Below, one piece after another: positions 29,501 to 37,254 of a DNA stretch of 64,000 nucleotides. A program made the position numbers and the translations under genes. The stretch's first letter is position 1. Each line of letters begins with the position of its first letter. The notes under the pieces were generated by a model that was given only the letters and a program-made list of their open reading frames with translations, had not been told where the DNA came from and made no database searches. The stretch comes from RUG14223 sp051881075 (GTDB lineage Bacteria > Bacillota > Clostridia > Oscillospirales > Acutalibacteraceae): positions 1 to 64,000 of the forward strand of contig JBJEPE010000016.1 of NCBI GenBank assembly GCA_051881075.1, written 5' to 3'.

Positions 29501-30708
29501 ACCTGCCCAAGGCAGTGAACGACCTGAAGGCCGTGTACTCGGCCGAAGACAAGACAGTCACCCTGACATGGACTTCTCCCACAGAGGATCCGGGACGGAT
29601 GCCCACTCAGTATTACTATGCGTATAACGACCTGCAGGATTCCTATATCAAGGCTTGCTCCAAGAAGGAGCACTCGATGACCATTGATGTCAGCGGGTAT
29701 TCCGCGTCTGGCGCCACGTTTACGATTGTTCCCTTTAACGAAGATCACAATTTGAGAGGAATGCCCTCCAACGAAGCGTACTGCCTGTTTGTTATGAGCA
29801 ATCAGGAGATCAGCGCCCTGATTAAGGATCTGCAGGATAAAATTGACGCTCTTACCACAGAACTTGAGGAACAGAACAGCGATTTCGAGGCTACGATCGC
29901 TGATCTTATCAAGGCTTATCAGGCAGCCGACGAGCTGCTAAAATCTCGGGTGGATGATCTGGAAGCTGCGCAGAAAGCTCTGAGTGACGTAATGGCAGAA
30001 GCGGATGATCTGCTACAGAAAGCTATTGACAAGGTCAATGCGGACCTGTCCGCCGCTATCGAAAATCTGCGTAAAGCCACCGATGAAGCGTTGGAGCAAG
30101 CCATCACCGACTTGACGGATGCCTATAACTGCGCAGATGCCCTCTTGAAAGCAGATATCGATGCCTTGTCCGGAAAGCTTGCCGCTTTGGAGAAGACTAT
30201 GAACAAAGCAGACGACGCACTGCTGGAAGCCATCGAACAGGTGCAGGCCGATTTAGATGCGACCAAGAAAGATCTGGAGAGCACCATGGCAGAAGATATT
30301 GATGCTCTGCGTACCGAGCTGGAAACCAAGCATAAGGAGGACATCGACGCTCTGCGTACCGAGCTGGAAGCCAAGCATAATGAGGACATCGACGCTCTGC
30401 GTGCCGAGCTGGAAGCCAAGCATAAGGAGGACATCGACGCTCTGCGTACCGAGCTGGAAGCCAAGCATAAGGAGGATGTCGACGCTCTGCGTACCGAGCT
30501 GGAAACTTTGAAAACTCAGATTTCAGATCAGGATAAGATCAACAGCACTGCCATTCAGACGCTGAAAAGTGTCAACAACACCCAGCAGGAAGAGACGGAT
30601 ACCTCCAGATTGATTACAATCGTCGCACTGTGCATCGGAAGCGTTTCCTTACTCGGAAATGCCGCACTGCTGGTTTTTCTGCTCAAGAAAAAATTCCTGA
30701 CAAAATAA
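26575..30708 (+). CDS. Large cell-surface protein: FG-GAP repeats, putative beta-rich domain, FN3-like domain, coiled coil, C-terminal membrane anchor
   Basis: This is a 1377-residue exported protein of unknown function. A signal peptide occupies residues 1-26. Three FG-GAP/VCBS-type calcium loops follow: DYNGDGKDSLVIYS (~211), DVNGDGIDDLVVIS (~288) and DIDGDGKNEIIAAG (~374), as in integrin-like propellers. Residues ~650-960 are Ser/Thr/Tyr-rich with alternating polarity (EVSYDVGFAMEVEVG, KTYTTTFEAN, STASMTSTETSGTVQ). That resembles beta-hairpin-forming regions of pore-forming proteins, but this is inference. A fibronectin-III-like domain spans ~975-1075, a long coiled coil ~1077-1335 with 15-residue tandem repeats, and a transmembrane helix ~1345-1370. 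GC content is clearly higher than the flanks. Confidence 0.75.
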   Translation: MKKRIIALALSVYMLLSLILTQALADTIPILPFYPNADAGNGYNSTASGETIFNDMLNQAAPGSFSDDTLTPYGTQKGEAFTLLEKAEIFEYAADGGTSYAPTFYDNLTTGSSLGYSTASLVNADKLPALYFAKGVAFDATGSGRRDHVAIVGYRKEATGVIGASAWLYVINAETKEVVDNKILQSSEALSALLANLTVVDSNNLLQITAGDYNGDGKDSLVIYSVTDMFEYTYGKGNCELIHGHVAGRGNSDSYDIISKYLHTEYNYTSIDNIDSAVKNRLCTSLASGDVNGDGIDDLVVISYTAAADGKYVKSTSPDYNFPGTCLPQLSVGYGERDAEKTVADLSIDTESVCQENAQYPERIDTMAYPDIAIGDIDGDGKNEIIAAGYNNVPLRASYEGMYLADNDDDVGNLAFGKYAVTYAYYETSGAGKLHRSGKIRTLAKDGAVSPITKGDSLRETEDLCQQFSVECVALDGLHSQEYVFLSGWFYYMDSNGDLKKISGNESPGNPFKTLTTKIDGTDVDEVYIHSASVGNVFGSDKDEEAITLVIGYKKHTNPNEEGSYYFKQYVFWNGSSSGTEKTVKFATLGDETRPMKMLNKLDGSTKFVTGKNNSLSMLLLTVDYGNDSVVAKYSGKAYAYTDPTVVAFLQAAPYFSEMEAGNNSTQYSYSESYRVSNGTSTEVSYDVGFAMEVEVGPITAGMDTGFAYELNQEFVNSIDKTYTTTFEANDQNLVILRQTLLYYYAYDIADYNPDTKEYEFVENAMVVSAPQYPVLTSLSMDQYNELAAAYNKKVEESTDSNVDKTHKMDLITDELKEKYFLNNEGNPFAYASDASDYTYNGIPGWDLSEASVGGTDTWMKLSYAGGTQTQTYSVTLEEEKTKSVAEGCFVNTTLMAGGGAFGFSAYAGATAGYERLEGESISTASMTSTETSGTVQNLTSDLYYYGFDWKLIGWKTDDLFAGVPFLGYAVKNQKDLPKAVNDLKAVYSAEDKTVTLTWTSPTEDPGRMPTQYYYAYNDLQDSYIKACSKKEHSMTIDVSGYSASGATFTIVPFNEDHNLRGMPSNEAYCLFVMSNQEISALIKDLQDKIDALTTELEEQNSDFEATIADLIKAYQAADELLKSRVDDLEAAQKALSDVMAEADDLLQKAIDKVNADLSAAIENLRKATDEALEQAITDLTDAYNCADALLKADIDALSGKLAALEKTMNKADDALLEAIEQVQADLDATKKDLESTMAEDIDALRTELETKHKEDIDALRTELEAKHNEDIDALRAELEAKHKEDIDALRTELEAKHKEDVDALRTELETLKTQISDQDKINSTAIQTLKSVNNTQQEETDTSRLITIVALCIGSVSLLGNAALLVFLLKKKFLTK
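30295..30513 (+). repeat. 45-bp tandem repeat within surface-protein coiled coil
   Basis: Four full and one partial 45-bp units begin at 30295, 30340, 30385, 30430 and 30475. They encode a 15-residue heptad-like unit with core DALRTELEAKHKED. Units differ by only a few bases, so copy number has probably changed recently by slippage or recombination. They lengthen the stalk of the surface protein. Confidence 0.95.
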
Positions 30709-30870
30709 TAAACCTTAACAAAAAATCCCATCAACAAACAATTCCTTTAGCAAAGCAAAGCTAATTAATATGTTTTTTTGCAAATCACATAAAAATGCAG
30801 ACCGGATTTGATATAAGCTTATGTACGTATCAGGATTTGTTTTTGAGCAATTAGAATTTATCGGATTACA

Positions 30871-30908
30871 CAGTGTCTGAGAGTTTAGCTTTCAGACACT
30901 GTTTTTAT
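30871..30908 (+). terminator. Terminator of the tetR-surface protein operon
   Basis: Ten-bp arms (CAGTGTCTGA at 30871-30880, TCAGACACTG ending at 30901) are followed by a T-rich tract. It is a good intrinsic terminator about 160 bp after the stop codon. Confidence 0.8.
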
Positions 30909-30951
30909 TTATTATAACATAACAACCGCAAGTTTTACTTGTGGGGAAGTA

Positions 30952-31105
30952 AAAAGCACATTAATGATATTTGAACGGCACGCAAATCTGAAATATAAAT
31001 ATGGCAATCGACATTTCTGGTGTAGGGGATATTATGTTGACACAGTAGGTAAGAATACTAAAAAAATAGAAGAATATATCAGGAATCAACTGCAAGAAGA
31101 TAATA
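30952..31105 (+). pseudogene. IS200/IS605 family transposase (TnpA) C-terminal remnant
   Basis: About 50 codons match the C-terminal end of IS200/IS605 TnpA: RHANLKYKYGNRHFWCRGYY, VDTVGKNTKK and EEYIRNQLQED. The expected catalytic Tyr lies in EEYIRNQ. The N-terminal two thirds with the HUH metal site are missing, and the bases just upstream only partly continue the family sequence and are out of frame. An open frame runs on to 31275, but that tail is unrelated and overlaps the murD promoter. This is a dead fragment next to the acquired surface-protein operon. Confidence 0.85.
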
Positions 31106-31267
31106 AATTATATAAAAGTAGTAAAAGTAATAAAAGTCTTATTGCTATTTTTTTCTATTTGTATTATAATAATAAGGTATATGTTGTACGTACCGTTAAG
31201 TACGGTTTACTGCAGCATTTTATGAAAATATTGGTGTTTTACGCTGTTATTATAAGGAGGCTGCTCA
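31106..31267 (+). promoter_or_regulatory. murD promoter region
   Basis: TTGCTA (31142-31147) and TATAAT (31165-31170) are exactly 17 bp apart. The leader contains a small inverted repeat (GTACCGT/TACGGT near 31189-31205). AAGGAGG precedes the murD ATG. The stretch 30909-30951 before the IS remnant shows nothing further. Confidence 0.6.
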
Positions 31268-32662
31268 ATGGATAGCAGAGTACAGGATTATTTTGATTCC
31301 TTAAATGGCAAAAGAGTTGCCTTTTGCGGTATAGGAAACAGTAATTTTCCGCTTATTAAAAAGTTTATTGAACATGGTGCAGAGGTTACTGCCTGCGACA
31401 GAAGAACGGTTGAAGAGCTGGGCGAAGCTGCCGTACAGTCAAAGCAATACGGTGCTACATTACATTGCGGGGCTGATTATCTCAGCAATTTAGATGTTGA
31501 CGTTGTATTCCGTACCCCCGGCATGAAGTTTTATCTGCCGGAGCTTGTTAAGATGAGAAAAAGAGGCGTAGTAGTTACATCTGAAATGGAAGAATTTTTT
31601 GATCTTTGTCCATGTAAGATAATTGCCGTCACCGGCAGCGACGGTAAGACGACAACCACTACCATTATCTCTGAATTTTTAAAGTCTGCAGGCAAAAAGG
31701 TACATATCGGTGGCAACATAGGTCATCCGCTTTTACCTGATATTGATTGCATAGAAAGTGACGATATAGCCGTAATAGAGCTTTCAAGCTTTCAGCTTAT
31801 TTCTATGAGAAAAAGCCCGCAGATTGCCGTAGTTACTAACCTTTCGCCAAATCACCTGGATATACATAAGGATATGGACGAGTATATTGAAGCTAAAAAG
31901 AACATTTTTACTCATCAGAATGCTTATGGAAAGGTTGTTTTAAACTTAGATAACGATATTACCGCAGGCTTTGAACCTATTGTACGTGGTAAGGCCGTAA
32001 TGTTCAGCAGAAGGCAAACGCTAACGGACGGCATATGGGTGCGTGATGACGGCATGATAGTTATGTCACGTAATGGCATTAATACAGAAATCATTAACAA
32101 AAATGAAATTAAAATTCCCGGTAATCATAATGTAGAGAACTACCTTGCGGCAATAGCCGCCGTGTACGGTGAAGTCAGCATTGACTGTATAAAAAAGGTT
32201 GCTCATGAATTTGGCGGTGTTGAGCATCGTGCCGAGCTTGTAAGGATATTTGAGGGCGTAAGCTATTACAATGATTCTATTGCATCAAGTCCGACAAGAA
32301 CAATATCAGGTACGTTATCGCTGTATGATAAAAAAATCATAATGATTGCCGGCGGTTATGATAAAAAGATACCGTTTGACACATTGGGTGAGGTCGTTGT
32401 ACAAAAGGTAAAGACGCTTATATTACTTGGTGCAACCGCAGATAAGATTGAAGCTGCAGTAAAGAACGCAAGCGGATATAATAGCGGAAATCCGCAGATA
32501 TTCCGTGTTGATAATATGGAACAGGCTGTAGCTATAGCACGTAGCAACGCCGTAAGCGGAGATATAGTTTCATTATCTCCGGCTTGTGCAAGCTTTGGAT
32601 TATATAAGGATTTTAACGAAAGAGGAAAACACTTTAAGTCTATAGTTAATGGACTTGAATGA
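31268..32662 (+). CDS. murD: UDP-N-acetylmuramoyl-L-alanine--D-glutamate ligase
   Basis: This 464-residue ATP-dependent ligase adds D-Glu to UDP-MurNAc-L-Ala in cytoplasmic peptidoglycan synthesis. The N-terminal Rossmann domain starts VAFCGIGNSNFPLIKKF. The ATP loop is VTGSDGKTTTTT, followed by GGNIGHPLLP, ELSSFQL, TNLSPNHLDIH, HRAELVRIFEGVSYYNDSIASSPT and the C-terminal SLSPACASFGLYKDFNERG. All are hallmarks of MurD rather than MurC/E/F. It is isolated from other mur genes and followed after 12 bp by an M42 peptidase. Confidence 0.96.
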   Translation: MDSRVQDYFDSLNGKRVAFCGIGNSNFPLIKKFIEHGAEVTACDRRTVEELGEAAVQSKQYGATLHCGADYLSNLDVDVVFRTPGMKFYLPELVKMRKRGVVVTSEMEEFFDLCPCKIIAVTGSDGKTTTTTIISEFLKSAGKKVHIGGNIGHPLLPDIDCIESDDIAVIELSSFQLISMRKSPQIAVVTNLSPNHLDIHKDMDEYIEAKKNIFTHQNAYGKVVLNLDNDITAGFEPIVRGKAVMFSRRQTLTDGIWVRDDGMIVMSRNGINTEIINKNEIKIPGNHNVENYLAAIAAVYGEVSIDCIKKVAHEFGGVEHRAELVRIFEGVSYYNDSIASSPTRTISGTLSLYDKKIIMIAGGYDKKIPFDTLGEVVVQKVKTLILLGATADKIEAAVKNASGYNSGNPQIFRVDNMEQAVAIARSNAVSGDIVSLSPACASFGLYKDFNERGKHFKSIVNGLE

Positions 32663-32674
32663 GAGGTAAAGAGT

Positions 32675-33703
32675 ATGAAAGACAAGTTATTTACACTTTG
32701 CTCGGCACAAGGCGTGTCAGGTAGAGGATGTGAGGCATCTGAGGTTGCATTTCAGCTTATATCTGAGTATGCTGATGATGTCAGTTTTGATAAAAACGGC
32801 AATGTAATAGCCAAGATGGGCAATCCAAACGGTAAGAAAATTTTACTTGATGCACATTTGGATCAGATAGGATTTATAATTACCTTTATTGATGACAGCG
32901 GCTTTTTAAAGCTTGCTCCATGCGGTGGAGTAGATACCCGTATTTTATTGGGAACTCATGTAAAGGTACACGGCTTAACACAAACTGTAGATGCCGTTGT
33001 TTCCTGCATTCCTCCGCATCTACTATCAAGCGGTGACGAGGATAAAGCAATATCTATGAAGGACGTTTGGGCAGATACCGGACTTCCTGCAGATGAGGTC
33101 AAAAAGCTTATAAGTATTGGTGATTATGTTACATTTGCATATACTCCTAAAGAGCTTTTGGGAAGTAGGGTGACATCGCCCGCCATTGATAACCGCTCCA
33201 GTGTAGCTATGTTTATAAAGTGTGCCGAGCTGTTAAAACACCGTGATATAAAAGACTATTACGTTATTTTCCTTTTCAGCCTTGCTGAGGAGCTTGGCGG
33301 AATAGGTGCAAGAACCGCCGCATTTGATATAGCACCTGATGAAGCAATAGTTGTTGACGTTAGCTTTGCAAAGCAACCCGGCGTGCCTGAGTATAATGTA
33401 GGTATATTGGGTAAAGGGCCTATGATAGGCATTGCACCGTCATTGTCAAGAGAAATGTCAGATAAGCTTATTGCCTTGGCTAAAGAGGCCGGTATTCCTT
33501 ATCAGACGGAAGTTATGGGCGGATACACCGGTACAAACGCTGACGATATATCAGAGTCAAGATGCGGTGTGCCTACAGGCCTTATATCTTTACCTCAGCG
33601 CAATATGCACACTCAGGTAGAGGTTATCGACCTTGTGGATATGGAAAATACCGCTAAGCTTATCGCTGATTACATCTGCTGTGGGGGTGCTTTTAATGCT
33701 TGA
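32675..33703 (+). CDS. M42 family metallopeptidase (glutamyl/leucyl-aminopeptidase-like), copy 1
   Basis: This 342-residue co-catalytic metal aminopeptidase should trim N-terminal residues from peptides; M42 enzymes often form dodecameric tetrahedral particles. Metal and catalytic residues are visible in LLDAHLDQIGF (His, Asp), SPAIDNRSSVAM (bridging Asp), LAEELGGIGA (Glu-Glu), IVVDVSFAK (Asp) and QRNMHTQVEVID (His). Its last 8 bp overlap the second M42 gene, so the pair is translationally coupled and may form a mixed complex. Confidence 0.88.
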   Translation: MKDKLFTLCSAQGVSGRGCEASEVAFQLISEYADDVSFDKNGNVIAKMGNPNGKKILLDAHLDQIGFIITFIDDSGFLKLAPCGGVDTRILLGTHVKVHGLTQTVDAVVSCIPPHLLSSGDEDKAISMKDVWADTGLPADEVKKLISIGDYVTFAYTPKELLGSRVTSPAIDNRSSVAMFIKCAELLKHRDIKDYYVIFLFSLAEELGGIGARTAAFDIAPDEAIVVDVSFAKQPGVPEYNVGILGKGPMIGIAPSLSREMSDKLIALAKEAGIPYQTEVMGGYTGTNADDISESRCGVPTGLISLPQRNMHTQVEVIDLVDMENTAKLIADYICCGGAFNA

Positions 33704-34730
33704 TATGGAGCTTATGAAAAAACTGTGCCTTATAAGGGGCATTTCAGGTTTTGAAAAGGAAGTAAGAGAATTTATTATTTCTCAGATAAAGGATCATGTT
33801 GATGATTATAAGACTGACTCAATGGGGAATCTCATTGTGTTCAAAAAGGGCAAAAAACGTGCCGTAAATAAGGTTATGTTGGCTGCTCATATGGACGAGG
33901 TGGGCTTTATTGTTACCGATATAACAAGCGACGGATTGCTTAAAATAGCCGCTGTAGGCGGATTTGACGCACGTGTGCTTAGCGGCAAGGCTGTTACTGT
34001 AGGCGAAAAAGCGGTAAACGGCGTTATCGGTGCTAAACCGATACATCTTTTAAAGGGCGAAGAGTCAGGAAAAACTCCTAAAATAGAGGATTTGTGCGTT
34101 GATATCGGTGCAGACAGTAAGGAAGATGCCCTTAAAGCTGTGAGTATTGGTGATATGGTCTGCTTTGACAGCGAATTTTACGCAGATGATAAACATATTA
34201 TGGGTAAAGCTCTTGATGACAGAGCCGGATGTTGTGTACTCATTAACATGATAAAATCAGACTTAGAGTACGATATGTATTTCTGCTTTACCGTACAGGA
34301 GGAAATTGGATTGCGCGGTGCTAAGACTGCCACATTTGCGGTTGATCCTTATGCCGCTATAGTTATAGAGTCTACTACAGCGTGTGATATTCCTAACGCA
34401 GATGAATGTGATAAGGTTTGCAAAATGGGTGAGGGTGCGGTAATCTCATTTATGGACAGGCGCACAATGTATGACAGAGAATACTATAAGCTTGCTCTTA
34501 AATGCGGAGCAGATGCAGGGGTAAAAACACAGTTAAAGCTTGCGGTTGCAGGCGGAAATGACGCAGGTTCTATTCACTCCGCAAGGGGTGGAGTGCGTAC
34601 TGTGGCTATATCTCATGCTTGCAGATATCTACACTCATCAATGGGGATAATCAGCACAGATGATGTAAATGCAGTACTTGTTACTGCAACTAAGACCGCA
34701 GAAAAGATTGCAGGCGGAATAACTGAATAA
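33696..34730 (+). CDS. M42 family metallopeptidase, copy 2
   Basis: This 344-residue paralogue of the preceding gene starts at ATG 33696, inside its end. Metal ligands are in LAAHMDEVGFI, KALDDRAGCC, VQEEIGLRGA, IVIESTTACD (Glu in place of Asp) and HACRYLHSSMGI. The Glu replacement and general divergence from copy 1 suggest different substrate preference. The neighbouring PLP enzyme gene starts 11 bp downstream, which makes a likely peptide/amino-acid catabolism operon. Confidence 0.88.
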   Translation: MLDMELMKKLCLIRGISGFEKEVREFIISQIKDHVDDYKTDSMGNLIVFKKGKKRAVNKVMLAAHMDEVGFIVTDITSDGLLKIAAVGGFDARVLSGKAVTVGEKAVNGVIGAKPIHLLKGEESGKTPKIEDLCVDIGADSKEDALKAVSIGDMVCFDSEFYADDKHIMGKALDDRAGCCVLINMIKSDLEYDMYFCFTVQEEIGLRGAKTATFAVDPYAAIVIESTTACDIPNADECDKVCKMGEGAVISFMDRRTMYDREYYKLALKCGADAGVKTQLKLAVAGGNDAGSIHSARGGVRTVAISHACRYLHSSMGIISTDDVNAVLVTATKTAEKIAGGITE

Positions 34731-34741
34731 AGGTGAATATA

Positions 34742-35995
34742 ATGTTTTTTGATATAGATGAAAGAATTGTTGAAGCGTCTAAAAAGGCTATGGAGCTTTG
34801 TAAGGAACCGTTTGAAAGAATAGAGGAAATACAGGATTACTTCCAGCAAAAAATGCTCAAGGCGTTTCACAATGCAAGAGTAAGCGAAATGCACTTTAAT
34901 GCTTCTACAGGCTACGGCTACGGTGATGCCGGCAGAGATGCTCTTGATGAGGTTTATGCCTATGTTTTGGATGCCGAAGATGCATTGGTACGTCATAACT
35001 TTGTAAGCGGAACACATACTCTTACGGTTGCGTTATTCGGTGTCTTGCGCCCTGGCGATAAGATGCTTTGTGTTACGGGTACCCCGTACGATACACTCAG
35101 GGGAGTTATCGGAATTGAGGGCAATTATGCAGGCTCACTTAAAGACTTCGGCGTTATTTATGATGAGGTAGCTATGGACAGCAACGGCTCACCCGATTAT
35201 GAGGCTATAGAAAAGGCTATAACACCGGATATAAAAATGGTTTACGTTCAGCGTTCAAGGGGATATGAAACAAGGCCTACGCTGTTGATTGATGAAATCG
35301 AGAAAATCGCTTCAATAGCCAAGAGAAAAGCCCCTGACTGCATAGTTATGCTTGATAACTGTTACGGTGAGTTTACAGAGAAGAAGCAGCCGCTTACCTG
35401 CGGAGTTGACCTTATGGCAGGCTCGCTTATCAAGAATGCAGGCGGTGGAATTGCACCTACAGGCGGATATATAGCAGGTAAAAAAGAACTTGTAGAGAAG
35501 TGCGCATTCAGACTTACCACACCCGGAACAGGTAAAGAGATAGGGGCTACGCTCGGTCATAACAGAGAGCTGTTCATGGGTGCTTTTAATGCTCCACACG
35601 TTACGGGCGAAGCTATGAAAACGGCTGTTTTTGCCGCTGCACTATTTGAGATACTCGGCTACGGAGTTACTCCTAGGTATAACGAAGTACGCTCAGACAT
35701 AATACAGGTTATAAAGCTACAGAAGCCGGAAGCGCTGATTGCATTTTGTAGAGGATTGCAGAAGGGATCTCCTGTAGATTCATTTGTTGTACCTGAGCCG
35801 TGGGATATGCCTGGATATGACAGTAAGGTAATAATGGCGGCAGGTGCTTTTACGCTTGGTTCATCAATAGAGCTTTCCGCTGACGGACCTTTGCGTGAGC
35901 CGTATGCGGTATGGATGCAGGGCGGACTTAACTTCCATAGCGGCAGACTTGGCATTATGCTTGCGGCAAACGAGTGTTTAAAGGAAAATAACTGA
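34742..35995 (+). CDS. YnbB-type PLP-dependent enzyme (methionine gamma-lyase family)
   Basis: This is a 417-residue member of the family named for methionine gamma-lyase (aluminium resistance/YnbB group), distinct from the classical Cys/Met metabolism enzymes. I chose ATG 34742 behind AAAGG; a GTG at 34733 is less likely. ASTGYGYGDAGRDALDEVYA and RHNFVSGTHTLTVALFG near the N-terminus and DLMAGSLIKNAGGGIAPTGG with the PLP lysine are family signatures. The true substrate of this group is uncertain. It follows two M42 peptidases. Confidence 0.83.
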   Translation: MFFDIDERIVEASKKAMELCKEPFERIEEIQDYFQQKMLKAFHNARVSEMHFNASTGYGYGDAGRDALDEVYAYVLDAEDALVRHNFVSGTHTLTVALFGVLRPGDKMLCVTGTPYDTLRGVIGIEGNYAGSLKDFGVIYDEVAMDSNGSPDYEAIEKAITPDIKMVYVQRSRGYETRPTLLIDEIEKIASIAKRKAPDCIVMLDNCYGEFTEKKQPLTCGVDLMAGSLIKNAGGGIAPTGGYIAGKKELVEKCAFRLTTPGTGKEIGATLGHNRELFMGAFNAPHVTGEAMKTAVFAAALFEILGYGVTPRYNEVRSDIIQVIKLQKPEALIAFCRGLQKGSPVDSFVVPEPWDMPGYDSKVIMAAGAFTLGSSIELSADGPLREPYAVWMQGGLNFHSGRLGIMLAANECLKENN

Positions 35996-36326
35996 TTTAC
36001 TATTTGTAAAACGGTTATATATAGTTCCAACACAAAAGAATTGATGTACGCAATATATTGTATAAAGATTACATACTTTACGACTGAATAATAGCTAATA
36101 TACGAAAAGTGATATACAATATATAGTTTATCACGTCGAAAAAGTAATTTTACATAATGTAAATTTTATGATTTTCTATTAGTTTATGTGTTGTATATTT
36201 AATAGTGTACTTTATATAAAAGTGTGTGGCTTTTATTTATTAAATTTTAAATATAAAGCCCTTGATATTTACGATAAAGTATGATAAAATATTTCAGAAA
36301 TATATAATAGCATGAAGGGAGGACGT
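35996..36326 (+). promoter_or_regulatory. Intergenic region: repeat pair and yebC promoter
   Basis: This 331-bp AT-rich gap contains an inverted pair of ACAATATATAG-like units (36046-36067 and 36111-36130) that recur elsewhere in the window. It also has a small palindrome around 36150. Near the end a good sigma-A promoter for yebC is visible: TTGATA (36262-36267), 17 bp, TAAAAT (36285-36290). Confidence 0.6.
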
Positions 36327-37103
36327 ATGCAGATATTAAGACTGCATACCGATCATATGTCAGGACATTCAAAATGGAGCACCATTAAGCAAAAGAAAGC
36401 TAAAATTGACGGTGCAAGAGCTAAGGTATTTACAAAGATAGGACGTGAGCTTGCTGTTGCTGTTAGAGATGGCGGCGGACCCGATCCGGCCAGTAACTCT
36501 AAGCTTAAGGATTGTATAGCTAAGGCTAAGGCTTGTAACGTTCCTAATGAAAATATAGAGCGTATCATAAAGAAGGCTTCGGGCGAAGGTAACACAAACA
36601 ACTACGAGTCTATTACATATGAGGGATACGGTCCTTCCGGCATAGCGGTTATAGTTGAGGCTCTTACGGATAACCGTAACAGAACAGCCGGTGACTTAAG
36701 GCATTATTTTGACAAGTTCGGTGGTAATATGGGAACTCCGGGCTGCGTTTCTTTCATGTTCTCTCAAAAGGGCGTTATCGTAATTGACGGAGAAGACCTT
36801 GATGAAGATAAGGTTATGGAGGACGCTTTGGAGTGTGGAGCATCCGACTTTGCGGCTGAAGATGGCGTATATGAGATATATACTGAGCCGGACGATTTCT
36901 CAGGTGTCAGAGATGACCTTGAGGCTAAGGGCTATTCTTTCTTATCGGCTGATGTTGAGATGGTACCAAGCACTTACACGACTCTTACCGATGAGGAAGC
37001 AATCACCAAAATGCAAAGACTTCTTGATATCTTAGAAGAAAACGATGACGTTCAGAACGTATGGCATAACTGGGATATGCCCGAAGAGCCCGACGAGGAT
37101 TAA
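36327..37103 (+). CDS. YebC/PmpR family protein (translation or transcription regulator)
   Basis: This 258-residue YebC-family protein carries the universal MSGHSKWSTIKQKKAKIDGARAK start, followed by AKACNVPNENIERIIKKASG and EGYGPSGIAVIVEALTDNRNRT. Members were long called transcription regulators; some have been linked to relief of ribosome stalling. The only good ribosome site (GGGAGG, 36318-36322) serves ATG 36327, ten codons before the canonical Met at 36357. That gives an unusual N-terminal extension MQILRLHTDH. If 36357 is used instead, no ribosome site supports it. A terminator follows. Confidence 0.9.
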   Translation: MQILRLHTDHMSGHSKWSTIKQKKAKIDGARAKVFTKIGRELAVAVRDGGGPDPASNSKLKDCIAKAKACNVPNENIERIIKKASGEGNTNNYESITYEGYGPSGIAVIVEALTDNRNRTAGDLRHYFDKFGGNMGTPGCVSFMFSQKGVIVIDGEDLDEDKVMEDALECGASDFAAEDGVYEIYTEPDDFSGVRDDLEAKGYSFLSADVEMVPSTYTTLTDEEAITKMQRLLDILEENDDVQNVWHNWDMPEEPDED

Positions 37104-37115
37104 TAAATAAAAAAT

Positions 37116-37150
37116 TTGGGATGACGGTATCTTTGCGTCATCCCAATAAT
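37116..37150 (+). terminator. yebC terminator
   Basis: An 11-bp perfect stem (TTGGGATGACG with CGTCATCCCAA, 37116-37146) lies 12 bp after the yebC stop, followed by AT-rich sequence. Confidence 0.75.
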
Positions 37151-37254
37151 TTTAATAGATGAAAATTATTATTAAGCTTGTGCGATTTTTCGGTATTTGT
37201 TTGACTTTTACTTCATAAAAATTTGATAGACAATTTGTATAAGGGAGAATTTTT

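Noticed and set aside
28378..29748. 456-codon antisense frame inside the large surface-protein gene
   Set aside because: Long antisense frames are expected in GC-richer genes. The sense frame has signal peptide, FG-GAP motifs and repeats, while the antisense product has no recognisable features.
30257..30511. Repetitive 84-codon frame in the 45-bp repeat region
   Set aside because: It is an alternate-frame reading of the tandem repeat; the unit length is a multiple of three, so every frame stays open.
31106..31275. C-terminal half of the open frame that begins with the IS200 transposase fragment
   Set aside because: The sequence after the transposase match is low-complexity, contains a good murD promoter and runs into the murD ribosome site; not a genuine protein extension.
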